Of a DNA stretch of 5,578 nucleotides, positions 1-4,754 are shown one piece after another. Both the position numbers and the translations under genes were made by a program. The notes beneath the pieces are model-generated. The model saw only the letters and a program-made list of their open reading frames with translations. It was not told the origin of the DNA and searched no databases. The first letter of the stretch is position 1; each line of letters starts with the position of its first letter. The stretch comes from Geoglobus sp. (GTDB lineage Archaea; Halobacteriota; Archaeoglobi; Archaeoglobales; Archaeoglobaceae): NCBI GenBank assembly GCA_027019885.1, contig JALUWC010000544.1:1-5578 (forward strand), written 5' to 3'.

Positions 1-1432
1 TATACTTCAAAAACATCTTCGCCGAATAAAACAACCTCTTCGCCTCCTCCAGCCCATTCTTTCTCAAGACCTGTCTTATAGCAACTGAAACGTAATTTAG
101 AGATAAATAATACTCCTTTAAAATCCTATCAACCTCTTTGACGATCTCTTCCGCACTAAGCCAAGGATAAGACACTATGCTCTTCTGATGTCCCTGTTCA
201 TCCAGATACTCATTCGGATCTTCAGTCAGCAGATACCCGTTCTTCGTATGCCATTCGTAAAGCTCAGTCCCGGGAAACGGCGAAGACACAGAAACCTGCA
301 ACTGCTCAGGCTTTATCTCCTTAATAAACCTCCTTGTCTTTTCAATCGTCTCTTTAGTCTCTCCCGGCAAACCGATTATAAAATCAGCATGCAGTAACAA
401 CCCAGCCCTCTTAACGTTCTTGGCAAATTCCCTCGCCTGTTCAACTGTAAACCCCTTCTTGATATTCTTCAGTATATTATCATCAGCAGACTCAAAGCCA
501 ACAATCAGAAATCTGCAATTTGCTTTTTTCATTTCCTTCATAGTTTCCAGATCAAGCGTGTCAACCCTCGCATTACACGACCAGCTTATATCGAGACCCC
601 TCTCTTTATACTCCCTGCAGAACTCCAAAACCCTCTTTTTACTGACGGTGAATGTATCATCCTCAAAGAATACTTCCTTCACCTCCGGCAGATTCTCCTC
701 GATCCACTCCAACTCGTCCAGAATATTACCAACACTTCTAACTCTATATTTCCTCCCCATGAAATTCTGGGGCCACGAGCAAAATGTGCATCTGTAGGGA
801 CAACCCCTTCCAGTAAAAATCTGAACCATCGGATAAAGAGAGTAGTTGAGGAAGTAGTCGTAAATGTTCAGGTGCTTTTTGTACACCTCAGACACGAATG
901 GTAACCCATCAAGCTGATCAGATGTTGACCAGGGCCTGTCTGGATTGTGAATAATTCTGCCGTTCTCTTTAAAGGATATTCCTAAAACGTCCTGAATTTT
1001 TTCCCCATTCTCCATCTTTTCTGCCAGCTCAGCCAGAGTGAAATCATACTCGTATCTTGCAACAATATCCACGTAATTCAGCATTTTATCAGCAAACTGT
1101 GATGTTGGAGGGCCAACGATGACGACTGGCACATCAAATTCGTTTTTTATTTTACTACATACATCTAAGTCATTATTCACGCTGGTAAAGCTGGTTCCTA
1201 CAACCACCATATCAGAATTGAACTTCCTAAGGTCTTGCAGAACGTCTTCCATCCTCCAGTTCCACGCTGGCGCATCTGCAAGCCTGACCTTGTGACCTTC
1301 ATGCTCAAGCAAACCGGTAGCATACGATAACCAGATTGGATAGTATAGCGTGCCTCCTCTTCCAGTATCCTGCCACCTCATTTCTCTGCCAAAATGAGGG
1401 AAGTACGGAGGGTTTAGCAAATATATCTTCAT
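1..1432 (-). CDS. B12-binding-type radical SAM protein, HpnJ-like (3' end beyond window)
   Basis: I read 477 codons from ATG 1432 to the window edge with no stop, so the C-terminus is missing. Residues 1-150 look like the cobalamin-binding Rossmann domain that precedes many radical SAM domains (MVVVGTSF near 75, VPVVIVGPP near 101), but I see no DxHxxG cobalamin-ligand motif. The radical SAM core begins at GRGCPYRCTFCSWPQ, with the three [4Fe-4S] ligand cysteines at 211, 215 and 218. It continues with FFEDDTFT (255-262), VGFES (311-315) and DFIIGLPGET (350-359). The CxxxCxFCxWPQ pattern resembles the group named HpnJ from bacterial hopanoid clusters. Hopanoids are not expected in an archaeon, so the substrate is unknown; a lipid or glycan-lipid modification fits the neighbours. 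The start codon overlaps the preceding glycosyltransferase stop as ATGA, implying translational coupling. The radical SAM call is near certain; the substrate is not known. Confidence 0.93.
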   Translation of the reverse strand, partial: MKIYLLNPPYFPHFGREMRWQDTGRGGTLYYPIWLSYATGLLEHEGHKVRLADAPAWNWRMEDVLQDLRKFNSDMVVVGTSFTSVNNDLDVCSKIKNEFDVPVVIVGPPTSQFADKMLNYVDIVARYEYDFTLAELAEKMENGEKIQDVLGISFKENGRIIHNPDRPWSTSDQLDGLPFVSEVYKKHLNIYDYFLNYSLYPMVQIFTGRGCPYRCTFCSWPQNFMGRKYRVRSVGNILDELEWIEENLPEVKEVFFEDDTFTVSKKRVLEFCREYKERGLDISWSCNARVDTLDLETMKEMKKANCRFLIVGFESADDNILKNIKKGFTVEQAREFAKNVKRAGLLLHADFIIGLPGETKETIEKTRRFIKEIKPEQLQVSVSSPFPGTELYEWHTKNGYLLTEDPNEYLDEQGHQKSIVSYPWLSAEEIVKEVDRILKEYYLSLNYVSVAIRQVLRKNGLEEAKRLFYSAKMFLKY

Positions 1433-2388
1433 TTTAAGACACCTCTAATGAATCCAAGACCCCATCCCCAGAACCAGATAGCTATCAAACCGAATATCGT
1501 AAGGAAGTTTCTCCTTCTGTGTTTAAGATTGAGATATATGCTGAGCAAAGCGATTCCGGCACCTCCAGCCACAAGCATTCCAAGGGCTAACCACAGCAAT
1601 GAGGGGTAAAAGTAAGACAGCAGTATTAACGCGAAAATGAAGAGTATTGTCAAGGAGGGTACATAGTGGAACCATCGCCCCATATCTCTGTGAAGCTTTA
1701 TAGTCTGCATTCTCCCCACCCCATAGTTCCAGGCCATTTTCACGAACTTTCTCCAGTTGGGTCTTCTGTAGTGATAAACCACCGCAAGTGGTGTATACAT
1801 AATCCTGTATCCTTTTTTTCTTATTCTGTAGTCAAGTTCCTCATCATCGACCGTAACAAGATTGTGATTGAATCCACCAACCTCCTCTAAAACTCTTTTT
1901 CGATACATCACGTTGCATGTGGGATTATGATATATTTCCATAACCTTATTATCGGCAAGACCGTATCTGGCTCCGGCTTTGCTCAGAAATGATAGCACAA
2001 TTCCCACACATTTAGCAAAATCAGTGTCATCTTCCGGTGTCAGGTTTGGCCCGCCAACGGCAGCTACATCTTCATCAAAATGTTTTATAAGCTCTTTAAT
2101 CCAGTTTCTGTCAACGACGCAGTCAGCATCGGTGAAAGCTATGAACTCACCCTCAGCATGCTTTACGCCGATATCTCTTGCGTAGCTTATTGTTCCCTTA
2201 TCTTCAAAGATAACCTTACATCCGTATTTTTTGGCTATTTCTACTGTGTTATCTGTGGAATATCCATCAACAATAATTATCTCTATCTTATCCTTTGGAT
2301 AATCCAAATTTTGAATTGACCTAAGACACTTTTCAAGTATGTCTCCATTGTTTTTTGTAGGGATGACTACCGAAACCATGGCATCCAT
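1429..2388 (-). CDS. Family 2 glycosyltransferase with C-terminal membrane helices
   Basis: GT-A fold glycosyltransferase that probably transfers a nucleotide-activated sugar to a lipid-linked or surface glycan at the cytoplasmic membrane face. Numbering from the longest frame (GTG 2397, 322 aa): the N-terminal strand reads VSVVIPTKNN (8-17), then IIIVDGYSTDNT (40-51), the metal-binding DxD as TDADC (D90, D92), and VTVDDEELDYRIRKKGY (181-197), the usual acidic-base/acceptor region. Three hydrophobic segments follow (about 245-263, 266-289 and 299-317), then a basic end. Three starts are possible: GTG 2397, ATG 2388 and ATG 2379. I prefer ATG 2388 because GGGTG sits 6 nt upstream; ATG 2379 gives the most typical family N-terminus (MVSVVIPTKN). 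The stop overlaps the radical SAM start by 4 nt. The family is secure; the sugar and acceptor cannot be read from sequence. Confidence 0.92.
   Translation of the reverse strand: MDAMVSVVIPTKNNGDILEKCLRSIQNLDYPKDKIEIIIVDGYSTDNTVEIAKKYGCKVIFEDKGTISYARDIGVKHAEGEFIAFTDADCVVDRNWIKELIKHFDEDVAAVGGPNLTPEDDTDFAKCVGIVLSFLSKAGARYGLADNKVMEIYHNPTCNVMYRKRVLEEVGGFNHNLVTVDDEELDYRIRKKGYRIMYTPLAVVYHYRRPNWRKFVKMAWNYGVGRMQTIKLHRDMGRWFHYVPSLTILFIFALILLSYFYPSLLWLALGMLVAGGAGIALLSIYLNLKHRRRNFLTIFGLIAIWFWGWGLGFIRGVLK
1440..1445 (-). promoter_or_regulatory. Shine-Dalgarno site for the radical SAM gene
   Basis: GAGGTG lies inside the last codons of the upstream glycosyltransferase gene, 7 nt before ATG 1432. It supports that start and re-initiation at the ATGA overlap. 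Confidence 0.6.
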
Positions 2389-2391
2389 AAT

Positions 2392-2398
2392 CTCCACC
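2392..2398 (-). promoter_or_regulatory. Purine-rich ribosome binding site, family 2 glycosyltransferase
   Basis: GGTGGAG precedes the alternative starts ATG 2388 and ATG 2379, and it contains the alternative GTG 2397. This makes the GTG an unlikely start and favours one of the two ATGs. Confidence 0.5.
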
Positions 2399-2431
2399 CA
2401 TCCGGGCGAGGTAGCCGAGGACTTTTCCCTA

Positions 2432-2692
2432 TCAACTTTGACAACAATTTGAAGCCAAGTGGATATCCTCTTTTATGCTCCTCCTTCCGTTAACGTAGAG
2501 TGGAACAGCCTTGCAAACTCCGTGCAGAATTATTCCGTCGTGTTCTATCGTTTCCTTACCATCTCACCATCTTATTCCATACCAGTGAACCTCATGCTTG
2601 TCAGCTAACCTTCTACCAATTTCATAAATCCTCTTCTCAGCTCCCCCTTTAATCCATGGGTAAACAGCGTCGTAGATAAATGCTATTTTCAT
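2432..2692 (-). pseudogene. GT-B/family 4 glycosyltransferase 5' remnant, copy A (longest)
   Basis: Starting at ATG 2692 the frame reads [20 protein letters not shown] and onward, the N-terminal strand and Gly-rich loop of a GT-B sugar transferase. It has a TGA at codon 43 (2566-2564), one base from TGG, right after IRW. Beyond it the same frame stays recognisable as transferase (DGIILHGVCKAVPLYVNGRR, codons 52-71) until a TGA at 2434-2432. A full family 4 enzyme is usually 350-400 aa, so about three quarters is missing; the next gene begins within 50 nt. Copy A lies 20 nt after the DUF2283 stop (2713). It is the only copy that runs past about codon 40, so it is probably the decayed body of the original gene. 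It fills most of the otherwise gene-free 315-nt stretch 2398-2712. Confidence 0.85.
2622..2677 (-). repeat. Perfect 56-nt direct repeat, member 1 (in copy A)
   Basis: Positions 2622-2677 are identical, base for base, to 4082-4137. They cover codons 6-24 of the glycosyltransferase fragment, including all synonymous positions. The other two fragments (copies B and D) differ at several third positions in the same stretch, so the match reflects recent duplication or gene conversion rather than protein constraint. Confidence 0.9.
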
Positions 2693-2712
2693 TTAATTCC
2701 CCGGGCTATGGG

Positions 2713-2928
2713 TTAGAGGTGTTTAACGATTTTCTTAGCCTTTAGCAAATACTTGAGCAGTTCTGGAAAGATTAAATCTCTGACTCTGTGGATTTCCAAC
2801 CCAACGACTTCACCGTTTTTATCGTATTCTAAGTAAGCGTCATCATCGACATCTACGACATTCTCAACTTCCGCATCCTTGAACCCTAAATACAAGATGT
2901 CCGCATCCGGATCGTATCTAACCTTCAT
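2713..2928 (-). CDS. DUF2283 family small protein, putative antitoxin (module 3)
   Basis: A 71-aa protein with the DUF2283 signature: [16 protein letters not shown] at the N-terminus, an acidic middle ([18 protein letters not shown]), [11 protein letters not shown], and a helical basic tail. I start it at ATG 2928, which overlaps the DUF4258 stop as ATGA and has GGGTGA 4 nt upstream. A longer frame begins at ATG 2940 but adds four residues (MGES) absent from the family pattern. The paralogue at 4373-4170 is clearly related (same MKV-YDP-ADILY start). Family members are small proteins without enzyme motifs. The fixed position directly behind DUF4258 in both modules suggests they act as a pair; the antitoxin role is my inference, not shown by the sequence. 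Confidence 0.85.
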   Translation of the reverse strand: MKVRYDPDADILYLGFKDAEVENVVDVDDDAYLEYDKNGEVVGLEIHRVRDLIFPELLKYLLKAKKIVKHL

Positions 2929-3194
2929 ACTTTCACCCATCTGCCTTTTTTAATTCTATTGTCAACCATACTTAACTTATCCGTTCTGAATGCCGTTACA
3001 ACCTTTACAAATCCTGCACCTATGCTAAAAATCACTATAAGGTATTTCCTATTTAAACGCTTGACAGCTACAAACGTTTTTTCCAACACATCGTATAGTA
3101 AATCACCTGGATTGCTCAAAGTGTCGATTACCTCTTTTTTATCGATCTTTCTAATCCTTATCTGCTCCTCTGCATGTTGTGTGAATGTTATCAT
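2925..3194 (-). CDS. DUF4258 family protein, putative RelE/BrnT-like toxin (module 3)
   Basis: An 89-aa protein from ATG 3194. It has the DUF4258 pattern: [18 protein letters not shown] near the N-terminus (His-Ala then Arg-rich helix), TLSNPGD (about 25-31), [16 protein letters not shown] in the strand region, and the C-terminal [10 protein letters not shown]...NRIKKGRW. Small basic proteins of this type resemble RelE/BrnT-fold mRNA interferases; that function is inferred. A longer frame starts at GTG 3230, but its extra 12 residues run in from glycosyltransferase copy B and do not align with the paralogue at 4642, which begins at the position equivalent to ATG 3194. No good ribosome binding site precedes ATG 3194; an A/T-rich box 18-28 nt upstream could allow a leaderless transcript. 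The stop overlaps the DUF2283 start (ATGA). Confidence 0.85.
   Translation of the reverse strand: MITFTQHAEEQIRIRKIDKKEVIDTLSNPGDLLYDVLEKTFVAVKRLNRKYLIVIFSIGAGFVKVVTAFRTDKLSMVDNRIKKGRWVKV
2933..2938 (-). promoter_or_regulatory. Shine-Dalgarno site for DUF2283 gene (module 3)
   Basis: GGGTGA lies 4 nt before ATG 2928, within the last codons of the DUF4258 gene. It favours ATG 2928 over ATG 2940. Confidence 0.5.
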
Positions 3195-3211
3195 GGAAGA
3201 TCGTCTGTAAG

Positions 3212-3222
3212 ATTTTAATTTT
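3212..3222 (-). promoter_or_regulatory. Possible archaeal TATA-like box before DUF4258 (module 3)
   Basis: AAAATTAAAAT sits 18-28 nt upstream of ATG 3194, right where glycosyltransferase copy B ends. That spacing would suit a leaderless start at or near the ATG. The box is a weak match to the archaeal TATA consensus and could be chance A/T richness. Confidence 0.25.
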
Positions 3223-3230
3223 TTGTTCAC

Positions 3231-3333
3231 ATCGTGTTTATCGGCTAACCTTCTACCGATCTCGTAAATCCTCTTCTCAGCTCCTCCCTTAATCCATGGA
3301 TAGACGGCGTCGTAGATGAAAGGCGATTCTCAT
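3231..3333 (-). pseudogene. Glycosyltransferase 5' fragment, copy B (frameshifted)
   Basis: The sequence from ATG 3333 matches the start of the family 4 glycosyltransferase. An extra base in the A-run at 3319-3321 (T-run on the coding strand) breaks the frame after MRIAF, so translation from the ATG would stop at TAA 3291-3289. In the compensated frame it reads [20 protein letters not shown] and continues to about codon 36 (DKHDVN). It then runs without a stop into the DUF4258 gene. It starts 11 nt after the stop of the PIN-partner gene (3345). As with copy C, the bases just before the ATG read GAAGAAT, so the repeat unit may begin slightly upstream of the start codon. It cannot encode a working transferase. 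Confidence 0.85.
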
Positions 3334-3344
3334 ATTCTTCCCAA

Positions 3345-3560
3345 CTATTCTTTTCTCGCAGCCTCTATTTCTCTGAGTATTTTATCCACATCGTTGTATT
3401 CCTCCAGTAGCTTCTTTCTTTCCCTGGTGTAATCCCCCCTGCCGAGATCAAACTGTTGGAGAAATCTGACCATTCCAACCGGGCCAAGCTCCTTTTCAAG
3501 AGCCTTTAACCCGGCTATTCTTATCTCTTCCGGAGTCATTAAGTTTGGATTTGCTCTCAT
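3345..3560 (-). CDS. Small alpha-helical partner of PIN protein, putative antitoxin (module 2)
   Basis: A 71-aa protein beginning [20 protein letters not shown] and continuing with LGPVGMVRFLQQFDLGRGDYT, then a charged helical tail (ERKKLLEEYNDVDKILREIEAARKE). I do not know a formal family name, but small proteins with an EIR-x-x-G-x-x-AL start and a GxGDYTxxR motif are familiar to me next to PIN proteins of this kind. The start at ATG 3560 is well supported: it overlaps the PIN stop as ATGA and has GGAGGTG 5 nt upstream. The longer frame to 3587 would lie inside the PIN gene and ignore this site. The role as VapB-like inhibitor or partner of the PIN nuclease is inferred from coupling. No clear DNA-binding motif is visible. 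Confidence 0.82.
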   Translation of the reverse strand: MRANPNLMTPEEIRIAGLKALEKELGPVGMVRFLQQFDLGRGDYTRERKKLLEEYNDVDKILREIEAARKE

Positions 3561-4000
3561 TTCAGCACCTCCATCAGCCACACACATGGATTTTTTACTC
3601 TGATATTTAATACACTTTTTGAGGCAAATTTTATCAGATCATCATCTGTCGTCAACATAACATCCGCTCCCACTTCTGCACATGCTACATGTAGTGCGTC
3701 AAGGGCTGGAAATCCTGCGTTCTGGAGTTCTATAGCCCTCCTTCGAATGTTCTCATCTATTCTAATCTTCTGTCTGTGAAGAGAATACAGAGAATTGACC
3801 TTATACCTTCTGACCGGATCCTCAATTTTTGAAATCTCAAAATCAAGGATGTCACTACCAGTAATTTCCCACTCTCCAGTTTGACAGCGATTGAGAATTA
3901 GAAGTACAGCTTCCGACTCCAATCTTATTCTCTCCTGATTTTGATCATCAAAGGGGCGGTTGTAGCAGCACGTGTCCATGTAGATTCTGATTTTACTCAA
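3557..4000 (-). CDS. PIN-domain ribonuclease, VapC-like putative toxin (module 2)
   Basis: A 147-aa protein from TTG 4000. PIN nucleases cleave RNA using a cluster of acidic residues and Mg2+ or Mn2+. Candidate residues (TTG numbering) are D9 in [15 protein letters not shown]55 in DILDFE, D101 in [12 protein letters not shown], and the D119-D121 run in [10 protein letters not shown]. The N-terminal [12 protein letters not shown] motif marks a distinctive PIN subgroup. TTG 4000 is my choice because AGGGGTG lies 7 nt upstream and the protein then begins with SKIRIYMDT. The alternative ATG 4021 would add seven residues encoded across that ribosome binding site. The stop overlaps the 71-aa partner start (ATGA), so the putative toxin comes first. 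The preceding glycosyltransferase fragment ends with a TGA that overlaps this TTG. The target RNA is unknown. Confidence 0.88.
   Translation of the reverse strand: MSKIRIYMDTCCYNRPFDDQNQERIRLESEAVLLILNRCQTGEWEITGSDILDFEISKIEDPVRRYKVNSLYSLHRQKIRIDENIRRRAIELQNAGFPALDALHVACAEVGADVMLTTDDDLIKFASKSVLNIRVKNPCVWLMEVLK
3566..3572 (-). promoter_or_regulatory. Strong Shine-Dalgarno site for the PIN-partner gene
   Basis: GGAGGTG, a full match to the expected anti-SD pairing, lies 5 nt before ATG 3560. It decides the start and suggests the partner is translated efficiently relative to the PIN gene. Confidence 0.75.
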
Positions 4001-4007
4001 TTTTTTG

Positions 4008-4014
4008 CACCCCT
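4008..4014 (-). promoter_or_regulatory. Shine-Dalgarno site deciding the TTG start of the PIN gene
   Basis: AGGGGTG is placed 7 nt before TTG 4000, and downstream of the longer-frame ATG at 4021. It supports the TTG start. Confidence 0.6.
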
Positions 4015-4081
4015 TTTGCATATGTTAGCCACACCATACCAGTTAACCTCATGCCCTCTATCAGCTAACCTCCTGCCTATC

Positions 4082-4137
4082 TCATAAATCCTCTTCTCAG
4101 CTCCCCCTTTAATCCATGGGTAAACAGCGTCGTAGAT
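4082..4137 (-). repeat. Perfect 56-nt direct repeat, member 2 (in copy C)
   Basis: Identical to 2622-2677. Downstream of this block the two copies separate: copy C has codons GGC AGG AGG where copies A and B share GGT AGA AGG. Confidence 0.9.
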
Positions 4138-4169
4138 GAAGGTAATCTTCATGATTCTTCATGTCAAAC

Positions 4170-4373
4170 TTATACCTTTTTTGCTTTCTCCAAAAACTTC
4201 AAAATCTCTGAAATTACGTGCTTTCTAGCCTGCCAGATCTCAATGCCCACAATCTCTTCCTTTTCGTTCAAATCAGCCCAGACATCTTCATTTAAATCTA
4301 CAGTATCCTTGATGGTATCATCCTTAATTCGAATGTAAAGTATATCAGCCTCTGGATCATATTCGACTTTCAT
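4170..4373 (-). CDS. DUF2283 family small protein, putative antitoxin (module 1)
   Basis: A 67-aa protein from ATG 4373: [18 protein letters not shown], then the acidic TVDLNEDVWADLNEKEE, IVGIEIWQARKHV and a lysine-rich helical end. It is the paralogue of the 2928-2713 gene. The chosen ATG overlaps the DUF4258 stop (ATGA) and is preceded at 9 nt by GGAGGTG. A GTG at 4385 lies within that site, which argues against it as the start. Position and overlap match the other DUF4258/DUF2283 module. A role as inhibitor of the DUF4258 protein is inferred; no DNA-binding or enzymatic motif is evident. Confidence 0.85.
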   Translation of the reverse strand: MKVEYDPEADILYIRIKDDTIKDTVDLNEDVWADLNEKEEIVGIEIWQARKHVISEILKFLEKAKKV

Positions 4374-4642
4374 ATCAGTCTCCACCTCCCGGACCTAATT
4401 CTCTTTTCGACTATATTAAGCTTTGACGTCGAAAACGCTGAGATGACCCTGATAACATCGTCAATTAATAGGAAGGCTACGACCAGAAGATTATCGTCTG
4501 TTTTCTTTACTGCTATAAAATATCCGGTCTTCTCGTCAAACATGATATTATCTGGATTTTCAAGTGTGTTTAAAATCAAACTTTCTGGTATTTTTCTCAT
4601 CGCTAATCTTTTCTTTGCGTGTGGAGAGATTTCAACTTTCAT
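4370..4642 (-). CDS. DUF4258 family protein, putative RelE/BrnT-like toxin (module 1)
   Basis: A 90-aa protein: [20 protein letters not shown] (the family His-Ala...Arg helix), [23 protein letters not shown], then [22 protein letters not shown] at the C-terminus. It aligns over its full length with the protein at 3194-2925, sharing H-A, RKI, TL-NP, F-AVK, AF-T-KL and RI--GRW. The start ATG 4642 lies within a TGGTATG string that in the other copies belongs to glycosyltransferase codons 37-39, so the module may have taken its start codon from the target gene. The upstream glycosyltransferase fragment runs 11 nt into this gene in another frame. A toxin function is inferred from size, charge and pairing. 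Confidence 0.85.
   Translation of the reverse strand: MKVEISPHAKKRLAMRKIPESLILNTLENPDNIMFDEKTGYFIAVKKTDDNLLVVAFLLIDDVIRVISAFSTSKLNIVEKRIRSGRWRLI
4383..4389 (-). promoter_or_regulatory. Shine-Dalgarno site for DUF2283 gene (module 1)
   Basis: GGAGGTG is 9 nt before ATG 4373, embedded in the SGRWRLI codons at the end of the DUF4258 gene. It settles the start on ATG 4373. Confidence 0.65.
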
Positions 4643-4739
4643 ACCATTTCACAGATCTTTTGGTTATCTCATAATTCCTCCTCTCAGCTCCACCCTTAAT
4701 CCATGGATAGATAGCATCGTAAACAAAAGCGATCTTCAT
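4632..4739 (-). pseudogene. Glycosyltransferase 5' fragment, copy D (35-codon open frame)
   Basis: ATG 4739 begins [20 protein letters not shown], then RNYEITKR, after which seven or so residues of the other copies appear to be missing before VKWY. The frame stops at TGA 4634-4632, 11 nt inside the DUF4258 gene. It is the first copy in transcription order and lies 15 nt after the stop of the family 2 transferase at 4755. It therefore probably keeps the native upstream junction of the original operon (family 2 transferase followed by family 4 transferase). Too short to be functional as an enzyme. Confidence 0.83.
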
Positions 4740-4754
4740 TGCTGTTCCACAATT

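Larger units (their letters stand above)
3997..4152 (-). pseudogene. Glycosyltransferase 5' fragment, copy C (51-codon open frame)
   Basis: From ATG 4152 the frame is open for 51 codons: [20 protein letters not shown], then [20 protein letters not shown] to codon 40, the first strand, Gly-rich loop and helix of a GT-B sugar transferase. After codon 40 it changes to unrelated sequence ([11 protein letters not shown]) and stops at TGA 3999-3997, overlapping the PIN start TTG 4000 by two bases. It lies 17 nt after the DUF2283 stop at 4170. Too short to be an enzyme, it is a displaced 5' end of a transferase gene. Because it is intact and ends exactly at the PIN start, it could act as a coupled leader peptide; that is inference. 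Confidence 0.85.

Noticed and set aside
188..797. Plus-strand open frames at 188-397 and 420-797.
   Set aside because: They lie antisense to a well-supported radical SAM frame and their translations show no family features.
2398..2431. Possible 3' tail of the lost glycosyltransferase in another frame just before the second family 2 gene.
   Set aside because: The stretch is only 34 nt past the TGA and its alternative-frame translation (LLSKLIGKSPRLPRP) has no recognisable motif.
2564..2566. In-frame TGA in copy A as a possible selenocysteine or readthrough codon.
   Set aside because: The frame is also missing about three quarters of the enzyme, so simple decay (TGG to TGA) explains it; no SECIS-like element was evident.
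2587..4739. Four regularly oriented repeats of about 100 nt could suggest a CRISPR or integron attC array.
   Set aside because: Repeats are protein-coding 5' ends, 0.5-0.8 kb apart, with genes between them; there are no short spacers, palindromic repeat cores, cas genes or integrase.
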